A stretch of 64,000 nucleotides of DNA. Source: Peribacillus simplex. GTDB taxonomy: Bacteria > Bacillota > Bacilli > Bacillales > DSM-1321. Under the pieces are notes generated by a model, which saw nothing but the letters and a program-made list of their open reading frames with translations, had not been told where the DNA came from and made no database searches. The stretch spans positions 496,001-560,000 of the forward strand of contig NZ_FTMX01000004.1 in the NCBI RefSeq assembly GCF_900156045.1. The letters run 5' to 3'. The position numbers were made by a program, and so were the translations under genes. Shown here piece by piece: positions 35,714 through 44,345 of the stretch (its first letter is position 1; every line of letters starts with the position of its first letter).

Positions 35714-37081
35714 ATGAATACTGGACAATTCTCCAATAATAAACTATTAGATATAGTGTTTGAAAGTACATATTATGGAATTGTAATTGTCGATAGTAAT
35801 GGGAAAATTCAATACATTAGCAATAAATATTGTGAATTTTTAAATGTTGAACGCGACACAGTGATTGGTGAACATGTGACGAATATAATTGAAAATACAA
35901 GGCTACACCTTGTAGTGCAAATAGGTAAATCGGAAATCGCTGATATACATTTTATTCGTGGTGATTTTGTTATTGCAAATCGCATTCCTATCATCGAAAA
36001 TAATGAAATAATTGGTGCAATCGGGACAATAATGTTTCGTGATCTTGATGACTGGAATAAAATGAATAGTCACATTAAGGAGATACTGACAAAACATAAT
36101 TTTTACAGAAATGAAATAGATGTTACAAATGGAGTAAAGTATTCCTTACACAACTTAATTGGAACTTCTCAAGAAATACAACAGTTAAAAGAACGTGTGA
36201 AAAGGTTGGCTAGAGGTGATATCTCTGTACTAATTAGAGGAGAAAGCGGTACAGGCAAGGAAATAATAGCACATAGCATTCATCAGTTAAGTGGAAGAAG
36301 CGACAAGCCGCTTGTGAAAATAAATTGTAGTTCAATTCCGGAACACTTGTTAGAATCTGAACTTTTCGGTTATGAAGAAGGTGCCTTTACAGGGGCAAAA
36401 AAGGGAGGTAAAATAGGAAAGTTTCAATTTGCTGATGGTGGGACGGTTTTTCTTGACGAAATTGGTGATATGCCTCAGCAAATGCAAGTCAAGTTATTAA
36501 GGGTCCTTCAGGAGAAAGAGTTTGAGCCTGTAGGTTCGCTTTACCCAAAAAAACTAAATGTTCGAGTGATTGCTGCAACAAATCGCCCTTTAGAAAAATT
36601 GGTTGAAGAAAAGCTATTTCGTGAAGACTTATTTTATAGAATTAATGCTGTCCAATTATTTGTTCCTCCTTTAAGAGATAGAATTGAAGATATCCCTTTA
36701 CTTGTAGATTATTTTTTTAAAAAAATCACAGCTCGAATAGGAAAACGAGTAACCTCCATACACCCAGAGGTGATTTCATTAATAGAGCGCCATAACTGGC
36801 CAGGGAATATCAGAGAACTAGAGAATGTGATTGATGCAGGTGTTCACCTATCAAATGAAGAGGTAATGGGAAAGGATGCTTTACCTGATTATCTAAAACT
36901 TCATAAGGTGCATATGAAAGAATTAAGTTTAAAGGATTGTGTAGAGGAAACAGAAAAGAAGGAAATCGAAAGAGCGTTAAGGAGGTTCAAGTTTGATAAA
37001 AAAAGGGTTGCGGAAGCTCTTGGGATAGGGAATTCTACCCTTTACGATAAAATTAGAAAATATCAGATTTCTGACCAATAA
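35714..37081 (+). CDS. Sigma-54-dependent activator with PAS sensor
   Basis: 455 residues: PAS domain (about 10-120), AAA+ domain with Walker A GESGTGKE (near residue 176), intact sigma-54 loop GAFTGA in YEEGAFTGAKKGG, Walker B TVFLDEIGD, Arg-finger region FREDLFYRINAV, and C-terminal Fis-type helix-turn-helix KKRVAEALGIGNSTLYDKIRKYQI. It resembles RocR/BkdR-type activators of Bacillus. A -24/-12 promoter lies 250 bases beyond its stop, before the acyl-CoA ligase genes, so these are the likely target. The orphan E1 genes upstream show no -24/-12 element that I could find. Confidence 0.92.
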   Translation: MNTGQFSNNKLLDIVFESTYYGIVIVDSNGKIQYISNKYCEFLNVERDTVIGEHVTNIIENTRLHLVVQIGKSEIADIHFIRGDFVIANRIPIIENNEIIGAIGTIMFRDLDDWNKMNSHIKEILTKHNFYRNEIDVTNGVKYSLHNLIGTSQEIQQLKERVKRLARGDISVLIRGESGTGKEIIAHSIHQLSGRSDKPLVKINCSSIPEHLLESELFGYEEGAFTGAKKGGKIGKFQFADGGTVFLDEIGDMPQQMQVKLLRVLQEKEFEPVGSLYPKKLNVRVIAATNRPLEKLVEEKLFREDLFYRINAVQLFVPPLRDRIEDIPLLVDYFFKKITARIGKRVTSIHPEVISLIERHNWPGNIRELENVIDAGVHLSNEEVMGKDALPDYLKLHKVHMKELSLKDCVEETEKKEIERALRRFKFDKKRVAEALGIGNSTLYDKIRKYQISDQ

Positions 37082-37130
37082 AAATAAATCCGGGATTTCA
37101 GAATTCATTCCGAAATCCCGGATTTATTTT
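37081..37130 (+). terminator. Very strong hairpin terminator
   Basis: Arms at 37081-37099 and 37112-37130 pair perfectly over 19 bases with a 12-base loop; the last pairs are A-T so a T-rich tail is part of the stem. It starts at the last base of the activator stop codon. It could also serve as a binding palindrome. Confidence 0.75.
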
Positions 37131-37252
37131 TTAATTTCCGTATTAATGTTGATAGAGTTCACTTTAAAGGAGAAACAAGGCTATAAATTATGAAAATTAA
37201 TGAATGAAAAATCAGCTGATCTTACTTCAGTTGATTTTTTTTGGTTGTTTTC

Positions 37253-37287
37253 CGAAAAACCAGAAAATAAGTTATTGGGTTTTTCGC
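37253..37287 (+). promoter_or_regulatory. Possible activator-binding inverted repeat
   Basis: CGAAAAACC (37253-37261) and GGTTTTTCG (37279-37287) form 9-base arms; a third related piece GGGTTTTTTCGG ends near 37326, next to the -24 element. It may be the upstream site for the activator at 35714. Confidence 0.35.
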
Positions 37288-37327
37288 GATTATTAAGGAC
37301 TGTAAGTCAGTAAGGGTTTTTTCGGTT

Positions 37328-37345
37328 TTGGAATGAATCTTGCAT
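37328..37345 (+). promoter_or_regulatory. Sigma-54 (-24/-12) promoter
   Basis: TTGGAATGAATCTTGCAT: GG at 37330-37331 and GC at 37342-37343 are 12 bases apart. The -12 half TTGCAT is perfect; the -24 half TGGAAT departs from TGGCAC at two places. About 170 bases before the ligase start. Confidence 0.75.
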
Positions 37346-37512
37346 TCAAAATTAGAAGAAAGGAGGAAAGAAAACGATAAAGACGAGTGGTCAAATTAAT
37401 GGCTTGTAAGAGGGCCCCGTTTAGAAAGTTTTAGAATTGATTAGAACATTATTTAGCGGCATTGCAGCCTGAATTTTGTCTATATTTTTTTAATTAAAAA
37501 GGAGGAATTTCA

Positions 37513-39069
37513 TTGGATGTCGGTTTTATCACAAGAAAAATGGCGAATGATTTAAATAATATTAATCCTAAAAAAATAGCAATAAAAGAAGAAGTAGGAA
37601 AGTCGATGACGTACATGGATCTCCACCTTATATCAAATGCGTATGCAAACAAGCTTTACGAAATTGGAGTGCGAAAAGGGGATCGTGTCGGTATTTTGCT
37701 ATACAACTGTCTTGAATATTTTAGTCTATATTTTGCCATTGCGAAAATCGGTGCAATTGCAGTTCGACTTAATTTTAGACTTTCAAGTGCTGAGCTTGAG
37801 TATGCATTAAATGATTCACAGACAAAAATATTGTGCTTCCATTCTAACTTAGCCAATCAGCTGGAATCAGTTTGTAATCAAGTTTCTGTTGAACGTTATT
37901 TTTGTCTTCCTCATAGAAATGGCTCATCCCCAGGTTGGTCTGAGTCATGGAGTGTTTTAGAAAGTGGTTCGGTAGATGAGGTCAAAGTCGATAACATTAA
38001 ATTAAACGATCCAGTTATGCTTATGTACACTTCAGGAACAACGGGAAGACCTAAAGGTGCGATTTGGACTCATGATACAACTTTCTGGTTTTCCACGATA
38101 CAAGCTCTGAAATGGAAATTTACAGGGCGAGAAGTTGCGATGACGACAGGGCCACTATACCATGTTGGAGCGATGGAAGATATTGCACTTCCCATTCTAC
38201 TGATGGGTGGAAGGGTAATAATTACAAAAAGCCAAGAATTCGAGATTGGAAGAATTCTTTCCGTTATTGAAGAGGAAAAAGTGACCGATTCTTTTTTATT
38301 CCCTTTCATGATTTATGAAATGCTAAATTTGCCTGAAATTGAAAAGTATCAGCTTAAATCTTTAAAAACTATTTATACAGGTGGTGACCCGCTTATGCCA
38401 TGGGCACTGGAACAATTAAAAAAGAGGTATCCTCAAATTGGAGTTGTTCAAGTTTACGGGTTAACTGAAGGACAGCCAATTGCGGCTTCGCTTGAACCCA
38501 AGGATGCTTTTACAAAAAGCCATACCGTTGGAAAGCCGATGCCACTTACAGAAATAAATATTATCGATGAAGAGGGGACGCCTTTGCCAGTTGGTGAAAT
38601 TGGTGAAATTACTATTAAAAGTCCAGCGGTGTCTGAGGGGTATTGGAGGAAACCAGATGCCACTATGGAAACATTTGTGAATGGGTGGTGTAAAACAGGA
38701 GACATGGGAAAATTCGATCATGATGGGTATCTATCAATTGCAGGCAGAAAAAAAGATATGATTCGGAGCGGTGGTGAAAACATTTACTCAGCGGAAATTG
38801 AAGATGTCTTATACCGCCATGAGGAAGTGAAGGAAGTTTCAATAATTGGTATTCCTGATCCCAAATATATTGAGGCTGTATGTGCTGTTATTGTTAAAAA
38901 AGAAGGAGCCAAACTGACGGAGGAAGATGTTGTTAATTATTGTAAGGAACATCTTGCTAGCTACAAAAAACCTAGAAAGGTCACATTTGTTGATGAAATA
39001 CCACGTACCCCATCTGGGAAGGTTCAAAAGTTTATTCTTCGTAAACAATTTAGTGGAATGGATAAATAA
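37513..39069 (+). CDS. Acyl-CoA synthetase (AMP-forming)
   Basis: 518 residues, adenylate-forming superfamily. It has the P-loop MYTSGTTGRPKGAIW, the A5 motif VQVYGLTEGQP, the A7/A8 region KTGDMGKFDHDGYLSIAGRKKDMIRSGGENIYSAEIED, and the catalytic lysine in PRTPSGKVQK. It activates a carboxylic acid to its CoA thioester; chain type is unknown. TTG start with GGAGGA 6 bases before. First gene behind a sigma-54 promoter, followed by enoyl-CoA hydratase, transporter and MaoC genes, suggesting uptake and beta-oxidation-like breakdown of one acid. Confidence 0.9.
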   Translation: MDVGFITRKMANDLNNINPKKIAIKEEVGKSMTYMDLHLISNAYANKLYEIGVRKGDRVGILLYNCLEYFSLYFAIAKIGAIAVRLNFRLSSAELEYALNDSQTKILCFHSNLANQLESVCNQVSVERYFCLPHRNGSSPGWSESWSVLESGSVDEVKVDNIKLNDPVMLMYTSGTTGRPKGAIWTHDTTFWFSTIQALKWKFTGREVAMTTGPLYHVGAMEDIALPILLMGGRVIITKSQEFEIGRILSVIEEEKVTDSFLFPFMIYEMLNLPEIEKYQLKSLKTIYTGGDPLMPWALEQLKKRYPQIGVVQVYGLTEGQPIAASLEPKDAFTKSHTVGKPMPLTEINIIDEEGTPLPVGEIGEITIKSPAVSEGYWRKPDATMETFVNGWCKTGDMGKFDHDGYLSIAGRKKDMIRSGGENIYSAEIEDVLYRHEEVKEVSIIGIPDPKYIEAVCAVIVKKEGAKLTEEDVVNYCKEHLASYKKPRKVTFVDEIPRTPSGKVQKFILRKQFSGMDK

Positions 39070-39246
39070 GGGGTTTATGGAGGGGTGAAAAAGGTTTTGT
39101 GAATACATTATTTCACTTTGTTTTAAAAGTCACACAACCACAAAGGATTCTCTCATAAATATCTGGGGCACCCACTGATTCACGTTTTTAAATATGCCAG
39201 AGCATTTGGAACCCACATGTACACTTTAGGTTTAGGAGGAAAGCTG

Positions 39247-40041
39247 ATGAAGAATAAGGATCAAGTTGTTTCATGGTCAAAACAGGGTAATATTGCAACG
39301 ATTATTATTGATAATCCACCTGTTAATGTATTGAGCGCAGATGTAATAGAACAATTGAATCTTGTGGTGGATGAAATTGAAAGCGATTACAATATTAAGG
39401 TCATTATACTTACCGGTGAAGGCGAAAGAGCTTTTGTTGCTGGAGGAGATATTAAAGAATTTCCGGAATGGATTGGAAAAGGAGTGGAAGAAGGAAAGGG
39501 GAAATCACTTTGGCTTCAGAAACCACTTAATAAAATTGAACGGTTATCTCGACCAACTATTGCTGCAATCAACGGGTTAGCACTAGGTGGAGGATGTGAA
39601 CTTGCCTTAAGTTGTGATATTCGAATTGCGGAGGAACATATTAGGATTGGTCTTCCTGAAATTAAATTAGGATTGTTTCCAGGTGCAGGGGGAACTCAAA
39701 GACTTCCTAGACTGATAGGTAAAGCCAAAGCAAAAGAAATGATCTTTACTGGAGAGCCACTGAATGCAGAAGATGCCAAACAAATAGGGCTTGTTAATCA
39801 TGTTGTGCCAAAGGGCGAATCTTTAGAAAAAGCAAAGGAAATGGCAAAATGTATTTGCAATTATTCTTTACAATCTTTAACTTTTGCAAAGCATTCTATT
39901 GATTATGGTTATGAACAAACACTTGAAGATGGACTCGTGATTGAGGCTGAAAATTTTGGTCATGTTTTTCAGACTAAGGACGTAAAGGAAGGAGTTGAAG
40001 CCTTTATCAATAAAAGAGATCCAAACTTCATTGATCAGTAA
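39247..40041 (+). CDS. Enoyl-CoA hydratase/isomerase family protein
   Basis: 264 residues, crotonase fold. The oxyanion-hole segments AFVAGGDIKEFPEW and AINGLALGGGCELALSCDIRIA are present. In LPEIKLGLFPGAGGTQRLPRLIG the GxGG/TQRL segment and the second Glu-containing loop fit hydratases. Start ATG 39247, with AGGAGG 6 bases before it; the longer frame from 39217 lacks a ribosome site. It probably hydrates an enoyl-CoA made by, or after, the upstream ligase. Confidence 0.88.
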   Translation: MKNKDQVVSWSKQGNIATIIIDNPPVNVLSADVIEQLNLVVDEIESDYNIKVIILTGEGERAFVAGGDIKEFPEWIGKGVEEGKGKSLWLQKPLNKIERLSRPTIAAINGLALGGGCELALSCDIRIAEEHIRIGLPEIKLGLFPGAGGTQRLPRLIGKAKAKEMIFTGEPLNAEDAKQIGLVNHVVPKGESLEKAKEMAKCICNYSLQSLTFAKHSIDYGYEQTLEDGLVIEAENFGHVFQTKDVKEGVEAFINKRDPNFIDQ

Positions 40042-40287
40042 TCCCCCATGACCAAATCCAGGTCAAGTCCCATTTTTTTAAAAAAGCAAATTCTAAAGTA
40101 ACTCATCTTTGTTAATAAACAAAATCGTTTAATAGGAACAGTGGATTTACTCGGGAAATTAATTAGAGTTATTAACTAAATGTGCACCGGAAAACTGTCC
40201 TAAAATGCCAATAAATCTTGGGGCAAAGCATTCAAACCAGCAACAAATGATAACATATTATATTTTGAGAAAAAGGGGGAAGTCGAG

Positions 40288-41754
40288 TTGGATGTAATGA
40301 TTATTATTATTTCACTAGGATTACTTATGTTTCTAGCATATCGGGGATTTTCCGTTATACTTTTTGCACCATTGTGCGCTTTGTTTGCTGTATTTTTAAC
40401 GGATCCTGGACATGTTTTACCTTTCTTCTCTAATATATTTATGGTTAAGTTGGTCGAATTTGTTAAATTATATTTTCCGGTTTTTCTACTAGGTGCTATT
40501 TTTGGGAAATTGGTTGAAATAAGTGGTGTTGCAAAAAGCATAGCTAAAATTATTGTCCGTTTTATCGGAGCTAAACAAGCCATTCTAGCCATTGTGATAA
40601 TGGGCGCAATCCTGACATATAGCGGAGTTAGTTTGTTTGTTGCAGTGTTTGCCATCTATCCATTTGCTGCTCAGCTGTTTCGCGAGGCTAATATTCCAAA
40701 GCGATTAATTCCTGCGACAATCGCAGTTAGTGCATTTACCTTTTCCATGGATTCACTTCCAGGTTCTCCACAAATTCAGAATGTCATTCCGACGGGATTC
40801 TTTAAAACTGACATCTATGCTGCACCGACATTGGGGATCATTGGGGCAATATTTATCATTTCGTTGAGCCTTTTATACTTAAATCATTGTCGACATAAGG
40901 CAGCTAGAAACGGTGAAGGGTATTTTGGAATTGGTGATAAAGCTATTGATAAGGAAGCTGCTGAAGCAGAAATGGCAGCCAGTTCTGCTATATCAGTGGA
41001 AACGACTAACAAGTTGGGAATGGATTCTGAAAAAGCTATAAGTAGAAAAGACTGGCTTGCTTTTATTCCGTTGGTGTTAGTCGGAGTGATGAATAAGTTT
41101 TTTACTGAGTCTTTTCCTCTTTGGTATGCCAAAGGATTCGATTTTGCTACGATTGGGTTAAAAGATTATGGTATTGTCGATATGTCTAAAGTTATTGGTG
41201 TCTGGTCTGTAGAGATGGCTCTTATTCTCGGAATAATAGCCATCGTCTTATTAAACTTTAAAGCTGTTAAATTAAATTTCAATACGAGTATTAATATAGG
41301 CATTAGTGGGGCATTGCTAGCAACCATGAATACGGCAACCGAATATGGCTTTGGAGGTGTGATTGCAGCTTTACCCGGCTTTACTGTGGTACAGGATTAT
41401 CTCACTGGAATGTTTTCGAATCCTTTAATTAATGGGGCGATCATGACAAATGTTTTGTGTGGCATCACTGGATCAGGATCTGGTGGCATGAGCATTACGT
41501 TGAGTTTAATGGCGGATACGTATATACAAACTGCTGCTCATTTTGACATTCCGTTGGAAGTTTTACATCGTGTCATTTCTATGTCAGCAGGTGGATTTGA
41601 TACTTTGCCACATAACGGAGCTATAATAACTCTTCTAGCTGTTACTGGACTCACACATCGCCAGGCATATAAAGACATTTTTGTTATTACCATTATAAAG
41701 ACACTTGCTGTATTCTTTGTAATTGGTATATTCAGCTTGTTTGCAATCGTTTAA
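40288..41754 (+). CDS. GntP-type carboxylate:proton symporter
   Basis: 488 residues with about 12 membrane segments. The opening ISLGLLMFLAYRGFSVILFAPL and the late segment GGFDTLPHNGAIITLLAVTGLTHRQAYKDIF match GntP-family symporters, known for gluconate and short hydroxy or keto acids (for example 3-hydroxybutyrate-type substrates). TTG start with AAGGGGGA 7 bases before. A central charged loop (about 205-250) is long. In context it imports the acid activated by the ligase. Confidence 0.82.
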   Translation: MDVMIIIISLGLLMFLAYRGFSVILFAPLCALFAVFLTDPGHVLPFFSNIFMVKLVEFVKLYFPVFLLGAIFGKLVEISGVAKSIAKIIVRFIGAKQAILAIVIMGAILTYSGVSLFVAVFAIYPFAAQLFREANIPKRLIPATIAVSAFTFSMDSLPGSPQIQNVIPTGFFKTDIYAAPTLGIIGAIFIISLSLLYLNHCRHKAARNGEGYFGIGDKAIDKEAAEAEMAASSAISVETTNKLGMDSEKAISRKDWLAFIPLVLVGVMNKFFTESFPLWYAKGFDFATIGLKDYGIVDMSKVIGVWSVEMALILGIIAIVLLNFKAVKLNFNTSINIGISGALLATMNTATEYGFGGVIAALPGFTVVQDYLTGMFSNPLINGAIMTNVLCGITGSGSGGMSITLSLMADTYIQTAAHFDIPLEVLHRVISMSAGGFDTLPHNGAIITLLAVTGLTHRQAYKDIFVITIIKTLAVFFVIGIFSLFAIV

Positions 41755-41954
41755 CCATTTCCCGTTGAACATAGGAATATACATTTCTATTTCTAGCTTT
41801 AACCGCTATTTATTTGGAATAATATGTATCCTAAAGGAAAAAATTTTTATTCGTGTTGATTATAAGAAATAACACTAAATTATATAGTCTTTTAATATTT
41901 AATATCAGAATCTTCCGACTGATGATTCAATCACAAATAAAGGGGGATGAAGTA

Positions 41955-42401
41955 ATGTTTAATAAATATTTTCATCAATATGAAATCGGAGAAACATGGA
42001 TGTCGAAAGGACGTACTATAACCGAGGCTGATTTAGTAATGTTTTCTGCATTTAGCGGTGACTGGTTTCCTCTCCATACTGATAAGGAGTATGCAGCAAA
42101 TACACAATTTAAGCAACGCATAGCCCACGGAATGCTTATACTTTCGGTTGCAACCGGCTTATTTCATTTTGAACCGGGAATCGTTGTTGCATTTTACGGT
42201 TTGGAGAAAGTTCGGTTTATAAACCCAACTTTTGTTGGGGACACGATACATGTAGAATTAAAGGTGATTGACCTTTTTGAAAAAGGCTATCAAGGTGTTG
42301 TGACAGTCATCCAAGAAATAAAAAAACAAACCGGAGAAACTGTAGCCATAGCCAACATGAAAATAATGGTCAATTCTGATGCCAATGTAAAAAAAATATA
42401 G
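41955..42401 (+). CDS. MaoC-like (hot-dog fold) dehydratase
   Basis: 148 residues. The hydratase-2 motif is seen in TITEADLVMFSAFSGDWFPLHTDKEYA, containing the Asp and His of the MaoC active site, and RIAHGMLILSVATGL. It would hydrate or dehydrate an (R)-3-hydroxyacyl or enoyl-CoA, complementing the crotonase-type enzyme two genes upstream. ATG 41955 is chosen for the AAGGGGG 8 bases before it. Last gene of the sigma-54 operon. Confidence 0.85.
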   Translation: MFNKYFHQYEIGETWMSKGRTITEADLVMFSAFSGDWFPLHTDKEYAANTQFKQRIAHGMLILSVATGLFHFEPGIVVAFYGLEKVRFINPTFVGDTIHVELKVIDLFEKGYQGVVTVIQEIKKQTGETVAIANMKIMVNSDANVKKI

Positions 42402-42599
42402 TAGTCACTTGATTTATTAGGCGACAAACATAAAAATAATTGAAAAGGTAATACGAGCTTTGGACTACTATCACTATCATTAGTATAGTCAATCGAATTA
42501 GCTAATAGATAGAAGAGGAAATTCGGAGTAAATGTATTACACCAAAATTTAGCACTGAATATAAACGGGCGGTAGGAGGAAACGAAATAACATGTTGCG

Positions 42600-42815
42600 T
42601 TTTTAAGGCAAGCCTATAGACTGGTTTGCCTTTTTTAATGCCTCCAGCACTTATATTTATTCACATGGTTGTGACCGTTTGACTCCGTTCGTTTAGTCGT
42701 TTTGGCAATTTCACTGATGGTTTTACCTTCAAGATAAAGCAGCAGCATGTATCGTTCGAACATTCTTTTGCAATAGGAAAAAGCATGGCTTATCCTCATC
42801 ATTCATTTGATTCGA
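42600..42815 (-). pseudogene. Relic of an IS630-like transposase (helix-turn-helix part)
   Basis: On the minus strand, one frame reads KRMFERYMLLLYLEGKTISEIAKTTKRTES and continues to HNHVNKYK, then stops; KKAKPVYRLA follows in another frame. This is the N-terminal helix-turn-helix of IS630-type transposases. The catalytic domain and terminal repeats are absent, and frames are broken, so it is dead. The 3' edge holds a hairpin AGGCAAGCC / GGTTTGCCT with a T-run (42607-42637) that may now end the MaoC operon. Confidence 0.5.
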
Positions 42816-42967
42816 AATCTGCGGCATTTTTTTTTGCCTTTATAAGGTTTTGTTTATTCTATATCCAATTTGGCGGAAAATAACTTTCAAGTTCTTAAAT
42901 AGCAAGATTTTATATGAAATCCATAACAATGTTTGTCATAATAAGAAAGTAGGAAGGGGGGAACATC

Positions 42968-43891
42968 ATGCTTCGATTATACGGGGCTTTAATCGGCCTT
43001 AGTTTGATATGGGGTTTATCGTTCGTTTTCATGAAGTGGCTGCTCCCGCCAGCGGGAATTTGGGGGATTGTGTTTCTCCGCTGTTTGGCGGGTGCTGTTG
43101 TTCTGCTTCCCATTTTATGGTGGAAGCGCAGTGAAATCAACTGGGGATTGCCATGGAAAGCGCTGGTTGTTGTCGGAATCTTCAATTGCGGATTAGCATG
43201 GGGTTTAATTGCTTTAAGTGAAACAGAGATTAACAGCAGCACGGCATCGATTCTTAATGCCACCACTCCGATCTGGACGGGGATCATCGGATTTATCATT
43301 TTTTCTTATGTTTTAACCGCCCGACAATGGATGGGCATTCTTATCGGTTTTTTCGGAATTCTAGTATTGATGGATTTTCAAGTCGGTCAGCTTTTCGGCA
43401 AGGAATTCATCGGGATCGGGACAATGCTGCTTGCATCCACCTGTTATGGTTTTGCCGGCCAATATACGAAAAGATTTCTTTCCAGTACCAGCATATTGGT
43501 CATTACTACGTTTACGCTGCTCACGGGTGCCTTTATCGGTTTGATAGGGATGTTAATAACAGGTCCGATTAAGCCAGTGATGTTGATGGACCCGCTAACG
43601 ATTTTCTCCATAGTCGGTCTTGGATGCTTTGGCTCTGGGCTCGGCCAGCTGATCTATTTCTACATCAATAAAAATGGCAGCCCAGAGTTAGCCGCAACGG
43701 TTACATACCTTATTCCTGCAAGCGCTATGGTTTGGGGGTATGTCCTGCTTGGAGAAGCGATTAATCCTAATGTAATTATTGGCCTGCTGATTATTTTCGC
43801 AGGGGTTTATCTTTCTTCTAAAAAGTCAAAAGAAAAAGATGGTGCTAACTCTTCATCCGGAAAACAAGCGGAATTCCGTCATGTAAAATAA
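42968..43891 (+). CDS. EamA/DMT-family exporter
   Basis: 307 residues, ten membrane segments in two EamA repeats. Repeat one contains LIWGLSFVFMKWLLPPAGI and ALSETEINSSTASILNATTPIWTGI, and repeat two has the ELAATVTYLIPASAMVWGYVLLGEAI pattern. Members export amino acids or metabolites; this one's substrate is unknown. Charged C-terminal tail. ATG after AAGGGGGG. Single gene with its own terminator. Confidence 0.88.
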   Translation: MLRLYGALIGLSLIWGLSFVFMKWLLPPAGIWGIVFLRCLAGAVVLLPILWWKRSEINWGLPWKALVVVGIFNCGLAWGLIALSETEINSSTASILNATTPIWTGIIGFIIFSYVLTARQWMGILIGFFGILVLMDFQVGQLFGKEFIGIGTMLLASTCYGFAGQYTKRFLSSTSILVITTFTLLTGAFIGLIGMLITGPIKPVMLMDPLTIFSIVGLGCFGSGLGQLIYFYINKNGSPELAATVTYLIPASAMVWGYVLLGEAINPNVIIGLLIIFAGVYLSSKKSKEKDGANSSSGKQAEFRHVK

Positions 43892-43907
43892 GAAACCAAA
43901 AAGAAAT

Positions 43908-43948
43908 AGCCCTCACGTAAAGGTTTTGTCTTTACCTGGTGGGCTTTT
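43908..43948 (+). terminator. Rho-independent terminator
   Basis: AGCCC-N4-GTAAAG pairs with CTTTAC-N4-GGGCT, then TTTT. Confidence 0.7.
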
Positions 43949-44138
43949 GTATTGAAATACTGATTCTATTTTACAAACAATTGATTGATCGTCTTTGCCG
44001 CGAATTATATCTATAGACAGTAACCCCTTGGAATGGCATTTGCTTTAGAAAAGACATTCTGTTCCCATGATTCTTTCGAAAAACAATTAGATTCAATTGA
44101 AAATTGTCAAAATTTTTTAGAATTTATTTTGACTTTGA

Positions 44139-44159
44139 GATATATTAATTTGAGATAAT
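44139..44159 (+). promoter_or_regulatory. Operator repeat 1 (MhqR-like)
   Basis: GATATATTAATTTGAGATAAT, one of two 21-base direct repeats differing at two positions. It ends 4 bases before the -35 TTGACA (44164-44169). Confidence 0.55.
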
Positions 44160-44163
44160 GTGG

Positions 44164-44192
44164 TTGACAGCGAATTTTATTCATGTTAAATT
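44164..44192 (+). promoter_or_regulatory. Sigma-A promoter of the dioxygenase-nitroreductase genes
   Basis: TTGACA, 17 bases, TAAATT. Flanked on both sides by the 21-base repeats. A palindrome ATCTTTA-AG-TAAAGAT lies just downstream (44193-44208). Confidence 0.6.
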
Positions 44193-44205
44193 ATCTTTAA
44201 GTAAA

Positions 44206-44226
44206 GATATATTAATTCAAGATAAT
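44206..44226 (+). promoter_or_regulatory. Operator repeat 2 (MhqR-like)
   Basis: GATATATTAATTCAAGATAAT, second direct repeat, over the expected transcription start region. Confidence 0.55.
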
Positions 44227-44345
44227 AATGAAACCTTATCCAATCCCTTTAATGAATAGCCACTCTTCTTGAAGGAAAAATATTGGGGATTAATTCAAAA
44301 GCTAAACATCCAAAAATTGAATCGTTTTAATGGGAGGAATAATTT

